Assembly: GCF_900113965.1 (NCBI RefSeq)
Contig: NZ_FORI01000012.1
Span: 18,150-82,149 of the forward strand
Reading direction: 5' to 3'
Source: Treponema bryantii
GTDB lineage: Bacteria; Spirochaetota; Spirochaetia; Treponematales; Treponemataceae
DNA length: 64,000 nucleotides
Shown here: piece after piece, positions 45,112 through 54,234 of the stretch
Layout of the letters: every line of letters starts with the position of its first letter
Numbering within the stretch: the first letter of the stretch is position 1
Notes under the pieces: generated by a model
What the model was told of the DNA's origin: nothing
The model's database searches: none
The model's input: only the letters and a program-made list of their open reading frames with translations
Program-made: the position numbers and the translations under genes

Positions 45112-46389
45112 CTATACTCCGTTATAAAAAAGTTTATCCAGCACACTACCGGACCTTCCTTCAGCAGTTGGAACCCACCATTTACTTTCCTTAATAAACT
45201 TACACTGATCTTTTTTATTTTGATTTTTGATATAATCAGAAGAATGAACCGAAGCAGTTGTTCTGAAAGAAACCAGAGGAATAAAATGTACTCCGATTTC
45301 GCAAACCTGATTATTTGTCAGGCATACAGTTTCTGATATTTTTTTCTTCAGTTCTTTTGCCGAGAGCTGTACGTTCTCATCATCATTTTCGATAAAACCA
45401 TCTGACAGAGCCGCCAGGTCCAGATACATATCACAGGGGTATTGTGTATATGTGTAGGATTTAAGATTAAACAGCAAATCAAAAGTATTTTTTCTTTCTG
45501 TGTCAGTTAGAATTATTCGAGAAATCTCTTTTGAAAATCTTTCAAAAGAATTAAAAAGCTGTTCAAGATTTGCATTTTTGAAAATAGTAGTATTTACTGG
45601 GGAACTTGCAGCCATGGCATGAGCAATCTGCAACGGCTCAAAATCTTCTGAACTAATTTGTTCCAGAAGAGTTTTATAATCCCAACCACAAGAAGGAGAA
45701 ACTCCAGCACAGGCAACAGTATAGTCCGCACAATCTTTGAGTTCATAAACATTTTCCAGAACTCCACCAAAACAGGTATCAAAACCAATAATATTTAATC
45801 CCTGATTACGAAGTACATTTCCCAGATTAAAAATACTCATGTACGAACCAGTTTTATCATCAATTGCAACTGCACGATTTTTATTAGCACCACCAGTCTG
45901 GTCATTTGCATATCGCCAGCCAGTTCCGTGTCCCCATATTATCAAAGCATAATTTTGAGAAGGAAATTTTCTTTGTACATAATTTATAAAATTACTTAGT
46001 ACAGAAGGATTAGACATATCCAGTTCTGTGGAAAACTCTGTTGAAAGTCCAAGCAAAGGACAATCCAGTCTTTCAGAAACAATCTGTGCATTGCCGGCAT
46101 TATCTTTCCGAACTTTATAAAGTCGAGTATCTGTCCAATTACCGTCTGTCTCATCATAACCTTCAGAACGGTCTATCAGAACAAGAACATTTATGCCTTT
46201 ATAGTCAGCTGTCTCCATAAGATTCAGATTTTGTAATGCATAACTTTCAAGATCATTATCAGCTGCCATATAAATCATAAGCGTAAGACTGGAAGAATCT
46301 GATTTTGACTTTATTTCAACAGACTCAGTTTGATTGGTGCACCCAAAAAAAAGTGTGACCAAGGCAAAAAGAATTATCATATGTTTCAT
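45112..46389 (-). CDS. clostripain-family (C11) cysteine protease, lipoprotein
   Basis: A 425-residue protein. The N-terminus MKHMIILFALVTLFFGCTN has a lipobox with Cys as the acylation site. The catalytic domain starts LTLMIYMAADNDLESYALQNL; the catalytic His is in IIWGHGTGW and the Cys in GFDTCFGGVLE. C11 proteases cleave after Arg/Lys and often self-activate. The ATG at 46389 is behind GAGGCGG; a start 21 nt upstream is possible but poorer. Its place between secretion genes and the Rhs gene suggests that it may process the exported Rhs protein. Confidence 0.85.
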   Translation of the reverse strand: MKHMIILFALVTLFFGCTNQTESVEIKSKSDSSSLTLMIYMAADNDLESYALQNLNLMETADYKGINVLVLIDRSEGYDETDGNWTDTRLYKVRKDNAGNAQIVSERLDCPLLGLSTEFSTELDMSNPSVLSNFINYVQRKFPSQNYALIIWGHGTGWRYANDQTGGANKNRAVAIDDKTGSYMSIFNLGNVLRNQGLNIIGFDTCFGGVLENVYELKDCADYTVACAGVSPSCGWDYKTLLEQISSEDFEPLQIAHAMAASSPVNTTIFKNANLEQLFNSFERFSKEISRIILTDTERKNTFDLLFNLKSYTYTQYPCDMYLDLAALSDGFIENDDENVQLSAKELKKKISETVCLTNNQVCEIGVHFIPLVSFRTTASVHSSDYIKNQNKKDQCKFIKESKWWVPTAEGRSGSVLDKLFYNGV

Positions 46390-46396
46390 GGCCGCC

Positions 46397-46834
46397 TCAC
46401 TTAAATGCAACTAAGCCATAAGGATCTTCCCAAACTGTTCCATCTTCATATTCAATTTTTGCAAGATATAGATAATCAACAATGAGACATTCTTCAGGAA
46501 CGCTATTCATAAAGCTATCAAGACTCATACAAAACGACCTGTCCTCACCAGCAAAGATTTCTTCTTCAAGCACCGCAGAAATTTTATTGCAACATTCAAT
46601 AGCAGGTTCACCGTCTTTATCAAACAGAAAAAACACAACATTGATTCGTTTAATATCTTTTTCGCTTTTATTTAAGAGATATAAATCCACTCCGCAAATT
46701 GAATAATCGGATGTCCCTTCCTCCATTACAAATTCTCCACTCATAACATAGGGAACTGAATCAAGTGCATAGCTTTTGCAACTGAATGTAATCAAAGTTA
46801 TTAATAGAAAAACCAGACGTAAAATTGTTTTCAT
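46397..46834 (-). CDS. small secreted protein, possibly a lipoprotein
   Basis: A 145-residue protein with an N-terminal hydrophobic segment ending ITFSCKSYA, which may be a relaxed spirochaetal lipobox or an ordinary signal peptide. The mature part alternates strands (VPYVMSGEFVMEEG, INVVFFLFDKDGEPAIECC, YLYLAKIEYEDGTVWEDPYGLVAF), suggesting a beta-sandwich. No family recognised. Its start overlaps the previous gene by 4 nt. Confidence 0.6.
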   Translation of the reverse strand: MKTILRLVFLLITLITFSCKSYALDSVPYVMSGEFVMEEGTSDYSICGVDLYLLNKSEKDIKRINVVFFLFDKDGEPAIECCNKISAVLEEEIFAGEDRSFCMSLDSFMNSVPEECLIVDYLYLAKIEYEDGTVWEDPYGLVAFK

Positions 46835-47466
46835 TGATATACCTCCTCCACTTTTGAAATAAATTCTTTGTAAAAGTCCTGACCTTGTTTTGTGATGGAA
46901 CTTTTTGTAGATGTAGTTTTGATTTTATTTATCAAAGTTTTTCTTTCATCTCTGTTTTCCGAAGCGATTATCTCGTAGGCAAGAATTATTCGGTTTTCGG
47001 CAGATTCTTTTTCTGTACATATTCCATTGAGAAGAAGATTTGCATCTTCGAGCTGACCGAGAGCAATTAACTCTTCTGCGTTTTTTATTGCTGCCTTAAA
47101 AGTTTTTGTCTTAAGACAGATTATTTTTCCATGGTCAATAAACTGATATGGTGTTTCGCTTAGCTTAAGATAATTTGTTTTCTGGCCGGAGATGGTGTAT
47201 GAGCCGGATGGTAAATCATAGAAAACAAATAGCCCGCTTTCATTTGTAATTACCGGTCTTATGTTTATCCTTGTCATTTTGATTTTTGTGTCTTCTGACT
47301 TACAAAAAATCACAAAATCTTTTACAGGTTTATTATTTTCATCAACAACAAGGCCACACAAATCTGCAGTTCCTGTAAACTTTGGTTTTGACGCACAGGC
47401 AGTTATACAGACTATACATAATCCAATAAATAAAAATGATTTTATTAATTGATTAATTCGCTTCAT
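46831..47466 (-). CDS. lipoprotein with carboxypeptidase-regulatory-like fold
   Basis: A 211-residue protein. The chosen start at 47466 gives MKRINQLIKSFLFIGLCIVCITACAS with a clear lipobox (ITAC). Residues about 35-110 (LCGLVVDENNKPVKDFVIF, NESGLFVFYDLPSGSYTISG) match the CarboxypepD_reg/transthyretin-like fold common on surface proteins; the C-terminal part is helical. It overlaps both neighbours and is probably an outer-membrane-attached part of the secretion operon. Confidence 0.7.
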   Translation of the reverse strand: MKRINQLIKSFLFIGLCIVCITACASKPKFTGTADLCGLVVDENNKPVKDFVIFCKSEDTKIKMTRINIRPVITNESGLFVFYDLPSGSYTISGQKTNYLKLSETPYQFIDHGKIICLKTKTFKAAIKNAEELIALGQLEDANLLLNGICTEKESAENRIILAYEIIASENRDERKTLINKIKTTSTKSSITKQGQDFYKEFISKVEEVYQ

Positions 47467-48757
47467 TACTACCTCCCTGTTTTTCAATAAATGTCTTTAA
47501 TTTCCCTTCTGGAGTTTTGTAAAAAATTACATAACTGTTGTCTGGTCTTCGGATTACACCAATCTTTTTATTCGGTGAAGAATAATCAGATGTATCTGGA
47601 AACTTAGTGGCAGAAAAAGGTATCAGCGAAGATTGAGATTTTTGATTTTCTTGAACTATCTCAACTCTGAAAAATTTCAGATATTCTGAAAGAAGACTCA
47701 GATCAAATCCTTCGAATGAGACACATTCAATTGTTAATCCAATTCGTAATTCATTATTTCCAGCTGAAGTAACTATCACAGAAGTAACAGATCTTTTATC
47801 TTTTGAAATAAGTGTAGACAGTTGATTAAATAACAGCTTTGACTCCAGACTGCAGGAAAATTCAATATGATACGGAGGAGCTTTTTCTTCTTTCAAAACT
47901 GAATCGCATTGAATAATTGCGTCTCGAAGAGACTTGTTGAAATCTGCATTCGCCACCATCCCCCGCTCTCCGCCCCCCTCCACCGAGGGCGCCGTCCTCC
48001 ACGAATACGCCACCTTCATCACAGGAATTCCATTTTCATAGACAACCGATTCGCCGTGGTCGTACTCACAAAAGTTTTCCAGACTCTCCGGATACACACC
48101 TTTTACTGTCGCACTAATTTTCTGTGTTCCCAGACCCGCCTCATAATAAAAACTCAGGATTCTGCCGTCAGCCTCCGAAACAGTTTTGAAGAACTCAACA
48201 ATACTTCCGGCCACACCGCGGTCCGGTCCAATCGCAGCCACTGTCGCAACCCCAGTCCGCACACCTTCTGTTACCGCTCCCTCAGCCAGAACGTTACTTT
48301 CATCAACCCCAACGCTCAAACTCAGCGCCTCATTCCAAGACCTTCTAGCAATCTTCCCTGAACAAAATCCTGTGACAACAACGAGTAGTAATACATAAAC
48401 CGTCGCCAACGAAAGCTTAAACTTCGGCGCCGCAAAATAACGGCGACCTCGCCTCATTCCATCGTGGCAACCTTCGATTCTTTCAATCCAAAATCCCGTC
48501 CCAGCTATTCGTCTCTTATTCTCGTATTCCGCAAGTTTATATTTATTAATCACCAGAACGTCTGAACAGACACCTTTTTTGGAAAGCCCCTTCACCTTCG
48601 AATCAAAAGCAAATTCATCTGAAAAACACGGATGTCTCTTTTCAAGTTCAGAAGACAAAAAACTTTTTCTTCGTCTTCCCACCAGAGATGAAAAAGGTAC
48701 AATAATTTCATAACGTTCAAAATCTCTTCTTTTAATCACATTATTTTTCAAACTCAT
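47453..48757 (-). CDS. single-pass membrane protein, GspL/PilN-like
   Basis: A 434-residue protein with a basic cytoplasmic region of about 120 residues, one membrane helix (about 125-145, LATVYVLLLVVVTGFCSG), and a periplasmic part ending in a Ser/Lys-rich tail. The bitopic layout and position just after the pseudopilin genes match the GspL/PilN assembly-platform component, though sequence similarity is not evident by eye and the cytoplasmic part is shorter than in classical GspL. The start overlaps the preceding gene by ATGA. A local rise in GC occurs around 47950-48370. Confidence 0.5.
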   Translation of the reverse strand: MSLKNNVIKRRDFERYEIIVPFSSLVGRRRKSFLSSELEKRHPCFSDEFAFDSKVKGLSKKGVCSDVLVINKYKLAEYENKRRIAGTGFWIERIEGCHDGMRRGRRYFAAPKFKLSLATVYVLLLVVVTGFCSGKIARRSWNEALSLSVGVDESNVLAEGAVTEGVRTGVATVAAIGPDRGVAGSIVEFFKTVSEADGRILSFYYEAGLGTQKISATVKGVYPESLENFCEYDHGESVVYENGIPVMKVAYSWRTAPSVEGGGERGMVANADFNKSLRDAIIQCDSVLKEEKAPPYHIEFSCSLESKLLFNQLSTLISKDKRSVTSVIVTSAGNNELRIGLTIECVSFEGFDLSLLSEYLKFFRVEIVQENQKSQSSLIPFSATKFPDTSDYSSPNKKIGVIRRPDNSYVIFYKTPEGKLKTFIEKQGGSNEAN

Positions 48758-49143
48758 TTCCCATCTCCTTTTTCAGATTTTCTTGCATAAACTTCACCCT
48801 TACCGTAAGGTCCATTCCAGCATCCGTAATAAATAATTTCTTTTGATTCTTCATCCCTCGTATTTTCAAAAATCTTCCATTCAATACTTTCCAGCTTCCA
48901 CAAACTCCTGCACATATCAGCCCATCCTTCAAAGGAACGCGAACCATTCTTTCGACCATCTCCATCGTCCCCACAATTGCACACCTTCTTAAAACTTTCA
49001 GAAATAAAAAATAGAGAATCTGATTTTCGTTTTAGCTCACAAATTCTTTTATCTATTTTTGATATTCCTGAAAGTGACCCCGAAACAGAAATTGAACAAA
49101 GACAAAGAATCAAAGAAAAACATATTAATTCCGTAAAGCGCAT
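48754..49143 (-). CDS. small secretion-operon protein, possible minor component
   Basis: A 129-residue protein with an N-terminal hydrophobic segment (LICFSLILCLCSISVSGSLSG) and a Cys-containing, Lys/Glu-rich remainder (VCNCGDDGDGRKNGS, KEIIYYGCWNGPYGKGEVYA). It lacks the usual pseudopilin Glu at +5, so it is not a standard minor pseudopilin. It overlaps both neighbours (19 nt and 4 nt). Function unknown. Confidence 0.55.
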   Translation of the reverse strand: MRFTELICFSLILCLCSISVSGSLSGISKIDKRICELKRKSDSLFFISESFKKVCNCGDDGDGRKNGSRSFEGWADMCRSLWKLESIEWKIFENTRDEESKEIIYYGCWNGPYGKGEVYARKSEKGDGK

Positions 49144-49334
49144 TCTTCTCCGGTAGCCTGTGATATCTGCTCATTGTTCTTTTCCAATGAACTTAATACA
49201 GCTGAATATTTTTTTTCATATAATTTCAACTTTGTTCTTTTATCAGACAGCACCCCACCCAGCAACATCACAATTCCAATAAAACAGACAAAAACAGAAG
49301 TGAGTAAAAATTTATTTCCATGAGCAGACATCAT
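49125..49334 (-). CDS. 69-residue single-pass membrane protein
   Basis: Begins at ATGATG (49334) 6 nt after AAGGAG, giving MMSAHGNKFLLTSVFVCFIGIVMLLGG and a Lys-rich, coiled-coil-like periplasmic tail. Layout resembles small GspM/PilO-type or linker proteins. The start lies inside the end of gspG (23-nt overlap). The same frame is open far upstream (to 49811); that longer reading is treated as a separate observation. Confidence 0.6.
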   Translation of the reverse strand: MMSAHGNKFLLTSVFVCFIGIVMLLGGVLSDKRTKLKLYEKKYSAVLSSLEKNNEQISQATGEECALRN

Positions 49335-49839
49335 CCGTTTCTCCTTTTTCATCTGTGGCTCCTCCTTCTTTACAGTCTGGGCCGAATGAGATAAGTACAA
49401 AGGGCAGGTTCTCAGGAACCTCTGACGGCATAATGGAACTTTCAGCGCTGAGATACTTATAATCGGTTCCCCACGGATCAGTGCCGGGCTTACGGTCAAC
49501 GTATGGTCCACGCCAGTTTTCTGGTACCGGATAGAGAACTGGTTTTTGCCACAAGGCGGACAGCCCCTGTTCTGAAGTTGGGAACCGGCCGCAGTCAAGG
49601 AAGTAGGTTTGCAGTGCACTGCTGTACTGCTCAATTTGAGTTCGTGCTGCTGTTTTTCTCGCGGTGGAAATAACCTTAGTCGCTGAGAATACACTCCCTG
49701 CTGTAAGGATTGCTCCGATCGCAATGACGGCCACAGTTTCGACATAGGTATACCCTTCCGATTCTTTTTTGAAAGATTTTCGGAAACCATTCCAATGCTT
49801 TTTGAACTCATAACAAATCCTCCTTGTTTTTTTGTTCAT
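49312..49839 (-). CDS. gspG: type II secretion major pseudopilin
   Basis: A 175-residue prepilin-like protein. A long 29-residue basic leader precedes the processing site EG|YTYVETVAVIAIGAILTAGS, with Glu at +5 of the mature protein. The C-terminal GspG block is clear: CGRFPTSEQGLSALWQKP, NWRGPYVDRKPGTDPWGTDYKY. GspG polymerises into the periplasmic pseudopilus that pushes substrates through the secretin. AGGAGG lies 7 nt before the ATG. A second perfect AGGAGG is formed by codons 6-7 (Arg-Arg). Confidence 0.93.
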   Translation of the reverse strand: MNKKTRRICYEFKKHWNGFRKSFKKESEGYTYVETVAVIAIGAILTAGSVFSATKVISTARKTAARTQIEQYSSALQTYFLDCGRFPTSEQGLSALWQKPVLYPVPENWRGPYVDRKPGTDPWGTDYKYLSAESSIMPSEVPENLPFVLISFGPDCKEGGATDEKGETDDVCSWK

Positions 49840-49875
49840 AGTTTTTCCTCCTTTTAAGGCCCCCGCCCAGGCCTG

Positions 49876-50760
49876 TTAAATCAAAGTAATATTGTTTATT
49901 AGTGGCATAAAAAAAGTCATAAGTAGTAAAAGCAAAAAAGCTCCTGTAACAACAATGAAAAGTGGTTCAATCAGGGATAAGCAAACAGTTCTTTTTTTCT
50001 CTTTTTCAGATTTAAGATAAGCAGCAATTCTTGCAAATAAATCATTCTTTCCCGCTCCAGCGTCTGCATAGTAAAAAGCTTCTTTTAGTTCAGCATTGTT
50101 TCTTACACAAAAAGCATTCTGTAAATCCATCCCGTAAGAAAGTTTGATTCTGGCATTTTCAAAAATTCTTCCAGTCTTACTCGAAGGTCCTGCAATCTGA
50201 ACTGCACAACCAACTGCTTCCGAAAGTTCAATTCCATTCTTCAATAAAAAATCTACCGCTGTGAAAGCTTCAAAAAGTTTATTTTCACCAAGAAGTCTGA
50301 TGATTAAAAAATACAAGACAATACAAACAAGAATTAAAACTGAGACATATTTTATAAGGAGAGCAAAATCTTCTGTCTTCGTATAAATGCTAATAAAAAC
50401 GCTTGCAAACACAGAAAGAAAAATTACAAAAGTTGGATAGATAAATGCCCCTCTTATTTTCTTTTTACAGTCAGCCTCTCTTTCAAGTTTCTGCTTCAGA
50501 TAAACAAGTGCCGTCTTCAAATCGCCATTCTTTTCTGCAACGCTTACAAACGAAATATAAGCATCATCAAAATGAATTACTGTGCAGGACTTCAGAGCGT
50601 TCGAAAATAAACTGCCGTTTTCCAGAGCCCCATACAAAAATTCCGCCGTCTTACTTACTGCATTTACTTTAGGCTTCTTTTTCATAATCAAAAGACTCAT
50701 TGAAAGAGGTATTCCTTCAATAACAAAAAGCTCATACAACGCCTTTGTGAATTCGTTCAT
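49876..50760 (-). CDS. gspF: type II secretion inner-membrane platform protein
   Basis: About 294 residues from the ATG at 50760, which sits 4 nt from AGGAGG; the ATG directly before it is too close. Two GspF domains are visible: HFDDAYISFVSVAEKNGDLKTALVYLKQKLE and, later, NNAELKEAFYYADAGAGKNDLFARIAAYLKSEKEK, each followed by paired membrane helices. It is shorter than typical GspF (about 400) because the N-terminal part is reduced. It overlaps gspE by 29 nt. Confidence 0.88.
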   Translation of the reverse strand: MNEFTKALYELFVIEGIPLSMSLLIMKKKPKVNAVSKTAEFLYGALENGSLFSNALKSCTVIHFDDAYISFVSVAEKNGDLKTALVYLKQKLEREADCKKKIRGAFIYPTFVIFLSVFASVFISIYTKTEDFALLIKYVSVLILVCIVLYFLIIRLLGENKLFEAFTAVDFLLKNGIELSEAVGCAVQIAGPSSKTGRIFENARIKLSYGMDLQNAFCVRNNAELKEAFYYADAGAGKNDLFARIAAYLKSEKEKKRTVCLSLIEPLFIVVTGAFLLLLLMTFFMPLINNITLI

Positions 50761-52159
50761 CATCCCTCCTGGTTTTATAAAGCGGAATAACCGGATTCCT
50801 TTTTTTCTGCAAAGCCATAACTGATTCATTCAGTGCTTCACCATAATTCGTGTAATGCTCCATCAGATTTTCTAATTCATCAGCCGACTGAGCAGCTCCA
50901 GACTTTTCTGAAAACTGATTTTTTGGAATTGCTAAATCTGCAATAAGACACATTTTTCCGCCAACATTATTTAATTGCTGACACAGCACTCCCCTTAAAA
51001 ACTGACTCAACAACTTTCTTTCAACCCCAAGATTTTCCAGACGCAACACAGACTCCGCTGCACTTCCACAATGCAAGGTTGCAAAAACAAGATGCCCGGT
51101 AAGAGAAGCACGCAATGCAACAGCTGCGCTTTCCTCATCCCGAATCTCTCCAATCATAATTACATCAGGGTCCTGTCTGAAAATATGATTCAATGCATCT
51201 GAAAAAGAATTCTTTTCATCAACCTTAATCTGCGTAACACCAGGGATTACATATTCAGGAGGATCTTCAAGGCTGATTATTTTTAGAGTTCCGGAATTTC
51301 TTTTTTCCAGTTCAACAAGCAATGCCGCAACTGTTGTAGACTTTCCCGCTCCTGTTGGACCACAAACAAGAACCAGGCCATTTGCTAAATTAATAAGGCC
51401 ATCATCACTGCAAAGTTTTTCATACTGAAGCTGATTAAAGCCGAGTTCCCCCAGCGCCAGTGGTATCCGAGAAGTATCTAGAAGTCTCATTACCACCGAC
51501 TCGTCGCCAAAATATTTTTCGCTACCAGTAGAACTTGCAGGACCAACAACAGCCATTGTTGAGACTCTGAGAAAAAACGGATTCGTATTTCCATAAACAA
51601 ACTGACCATCCTGCGGTCTTCTGTTTTCAATCACATTCATTCCCGCAAGAACTTTTATTCTTTGAATCAGTTCAAAACACTTTTCACGCTGGAGTTCCAG
51701 AAGTTTTTCAAGCCGGCCGTTTACCCTAAGCCTCACACAATTTTTTTCAATATGAATATCAGTAGCCTTTCGTAAACGGGCTTCATTAAGAATACTATCC
51801 AGAAGTAAAACCGCAGCTGCTTCCCTCTGATTTTCAGTCATATCTTTTTTATGATTAGTAGCTGCATCCTTCAGATTCTCATGAACCATATATAAACTTG
51901 CCACACATTTTCTCAGCTGAGAGCGGCTTCCATTCACAAAAGCAATTTCAATCAGACGCTGAAAAGGTTCAGGACAATCTTTTAATCGTCTTATATTCGC
52001 AACATGATTTTCAAAAGCTCGTGTCAGTCTGCCGCAAAGAACAACATCCTTTTTGTTTTCCACGATAAACTTTATACTCGCACCATTCTGTTCCAGGACA
52101 GCAGCTCCGTTATACAGACAGTAGGCCGGAGTCAACGTAAACTCATATTTCTTTTCCAA
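50732..52159 (-). CDS. gspE: type II secretion ATPase
   Basis: About 475 residues from a TTG at 52159 that lies 7 nt after AGGAGGGG; an ATG 18 nt upstream overlaps that ribosome site and is less likely. Motifs: KATDIHIEKNCVRLRVNGRLEKL (N2), Walker A CGPTGAGKSTTVAAL, Asp box SLEDPPEYVIPGVTQIKV, Walker B DVIMIGEIRDEESA and His box GHLVFATLHCGSA. The usual tetracysteine zinc subdomain of GspE is missing from the C-terminus. The ATPase powers pseudopilus assembly. Confidence 0.93.
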   Translation of the reverse strand: MEKKYEFTLTPAYCLYNGAAVLEQNGASIKFIVENKKDVVLCGRLTRAFENHVANIRRLKDCPEPFQRLIEIAFVNGSRSQLRKCVASLYMVHENLKDAATNHKKDMTENQREAAAVLLLDSILNEARLRKATDIHIEKNCVRLRVNGRLEKLLELQREKCFELIQRIKVLAGMNVIENRRPQDGQFVYGNTNPFFLRVSTMAVVGPASSTGSEKYFGDESVVMRLLDTSRIPLALGELGFNQLQYEKLCSDDGLINLANGLVLVCGPTGAGKSTTVAALLVELEKRNSGTLKIISLEDPPEYVIPGVTQIKVDEKNSFSDALNHIFRQDPDVIMIGEIRDEESAAVALRASLTGHLVFATLHCGSAAESVLRLENLGVERKLLSQFLRGVLCQQLNNVGGKMCLIADLAIPKNQFSEKSGAAQSADELENLMEHYTNYGEALNESVMALQKKRNPVIPLYKTRRDDERIHKGVV

Positions 52160-54218
52160 TTGAATTCCCCTCCTCATAAGATTTTTCCAGCAGATTCAAA
52201 AGCCTCTCATATGCCCAGCTATAATCCTCCGCTGCAGACTGAACACAACCAGAGTCCTCTGAAGCATCAACATGCGGAACAAGATATATAACCATCTGAA
52301 CATTTTCCTGAGTTTTATTTTTTGCATTAAACAGATTTCCAATCAAAGGGATTTTTGAAATCCAGGGACTTCTTTTCTGCTGTTCGCTTTCTGCAGACTG
52401 AACCAGCCCACTCAACACAACAGGCTCCCCACTTTTTCCACACACTTCAGTAGTCACAAGTTTTTCAGAAGTCGGAGGCGGATTTCCCGTTACGCCAGAC
52501 ACATCATTTCCACGACGGGAAACAGAAGCTGTAACCTTACTCGTAATCATCCCGTTTCCACTCACCCAGCCAAGAACATCCAGTTTTATTCCCGAAGCAA
52601 TCTCCCGGGTTACTCCCGAATAAATTGGCTTACCAGTTTCCGGATCTACATTGTTATCTCTGTAGCGGTAAGTGTTTGTATTTTGAAAATGAATCTCGCG
52701 CCCCGAAACACCATGCAAGGTAGTATCCGCATAAACACGAGTCCGATTTTCCTCGATAGAACTCTGAAGCTCGGCAGCAAAGGTAATACCAAAAGATGTA
52801 ACTACATTCAGATTAAAGCCCATAACAGAACCAAGCACAGCAGAACCGCCATTACGGTCTCCAAGCGAAAGCCTCTTTGCACCAAAGGAAGATGCCCAGT
52901 TATTCTGTAGAGTCTCGTCATATTGTAAAATTAAAAGATCATAACTAAGCCGAACCGCGGGTCTGTCAAAAACTTCCAGCTGCATACACAGATTGTTATA
53001 AGCTTCTTCAGTTCCCTTAAAATATAAATGAGATGAATCATCAGCCAGGAACAAAGAACTTTTATCTACAGCCGGTGGAAGATGTTCCAGAAATTCTACA
53101 GGCTTAAGATATTTTAGATTTACGATATAAGCAGACTGTTTTATATCAGCCTCATTAATTAATGATTCAATGGAGGCTGCTTCGCTATCACTGGCAAGAC
53201 ATAAGAATGAATACTCATCTGCGAGAGTAATAGTTTCAAGCTTACCCACCCGCTTAAAAACAAAGGTCAAAAAATCCTGAGACTTAGTAAAATGCAAAGT
53301 GAACTTACGCCAGCTTCGTTTTCCGTACACAAGTTCCTCACGGACAGAAGAACTTGAAAAGATGTAGTAGATGTCATTTTCAATAACGAAATCGTATCCA
53401 CACTGAGCGCATAGAACTCTCAGAGTACCGGCAAAATCCGAACCGCTAAACACCGACCTCTGAATTTTACAATCCGCATCAGTGAGAAGGCAGAAACTTT
53501 TATGAGAGGATTTTTTTCCATAAGAGGAAGAGGAGATATCAAACAACTTATCAAGGACCACAGAAAATCTACAATCTTCCACATCCACATAAAACACATC
53601 ACCGTCGAGAACCTCAACATTCACCATTCCAGAAAAACTCTCCGCACGCTGTACAGAATTCTTTTTCACAAAATGATAACCAGCTTCATCCTGCTCAACG
53701 TCATAAACACCAAAACGTTTTGCAAGACAATCCATCAGAACAGCCTCACCAACTTCTCTGAAACACACTGAAATTCTCTGCGCAGGCAATGACTCAAAAG
53801 TCACAACCTTATCCATCACTTCCGACAGTTTTTCAACAATTTGCACCGGCAGCAGATCATACGCCTCAACACAAAACAAACCGTTTTCACAAGACATACG
53901 AAATCTACTTACAGTCCAAACACCACCGTCTCTTTTTACAAAAAGCCTGTTGCTCTTCAAAAAAGCCTCAAAAGCCAGATCAAAATCTCCGCCTGCAAAT
54001 TTCAAATCGCCCTTACCACTGACAGTGTCATCAGGAACAATCGAAATTCCAGTATCCAGCGATACCGCAAACAGAATGTCTTTGATTTCACAATCCGTAA
54101 AATCCCAGCTGAACATTGATTCCTGTGCAACCGCAAAATAGCAAAGAACAAACATCGCAGCCAGCATTCCCAGACCCTTTTTCATCTTTCTTAAAAAATC
54201 AACAACGCCCCGTCTCAA
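52143..54218 (-). CDS. gspD: type II secretion secretin
   Basis: A 691-residue outer-membrane secretin. The frame begins with TTG at 54218, 10 nt after GGAGG; an ATG at 54185 directly before the signal peptide (MKKGLGMLAAMFVLCYFAVAQE) is the alternative but has only a weak ribosome site. N-terminal N0/N1 domains (IKDILFAVSLDTGISIVPD; NLKYLKPVEFLEHL) precede the secretin core with VTSFGITFAAELQSSIEEN, TSKVTASVSRRGNDVSG, EVCGKSGEPVVLSGLVQS and SPWISKIPLIGNLF, which is the hallmark C-terminal secretin block. It is the first gene of the operon that ends with the Rhs gene pair. Confidence 0.93.
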   Translation of the reverse strand: MRRGVVDFLRKMKKGLGMLAAMFVLCYFAVAQESMFSWDFTDCEIKDILFAVSLDTGISIVPDDTVSGKGDLKFAGGDFDLAFEAFLKSNRLFVKRDGGVWTVSRFRMSCENGLFCVEAYDLLPVQIVEKLSEVMDKVVTFESLPAQRISVCFREVGEAVLMDCLAKRFGVYDVEQDEAGYHFVKKNSVQRAESFSGMVNVEVLDGDVFYVDVEDCRFSVVLDKLFDISSSSYGKKSSHKSFCLLTDADCKIQRSVFSGSDFAGTLRVLCAQCGYDFVIENDIYYIFSSSSVREELVYGKRSWRKFTLHFTKSQDFLTFVFKRVGKLETITLADEYSFLCLASDSEAASIESLINEADIKQSAYIVNLKYLKPVEFLEHLPPAVDKSSLFLADDSSHLYFKGTEEAYNNLCMQLEVFDRPAVRLSYDLLILQYDETLQNNWASSFGAKRLSLGDRNGGSAVLGSVMGFNLNVVTSFGITFAAELQSSIEENRTRVYADTTLHGVSGREIHFQNTNTYRYRDNNVDPETGKPIYSGVTREIASGIKLDVLGWVSGNGMITSKVTASVSRRGNDVSGVTGNPPPTSEKLVTTEVCGKSGEPVVLSGLVQSAESEQQKRSPWISKIPLIGNLFNAKNKTQENVQMVIYLVPHVDASEDSGCVQSAAEDYSWAYERLLNLLEKSYEEGNSIGKEI

Positions 54219-54234
54219 GATTTTTTAACCTCCA

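Noticed and set aside
44747..45127. Ser/Gly-rich frame opposite the start of Rhs
   Set aside because: It mirrors the Asp/Pro-rich linker codons and has no independent signals.
49125..49334. Frameshift in gspG producing the downstream small protein
   Set aside because: GspG is complete through its C-terminal block, and the small protein has its own AAGGAG and double ATG.
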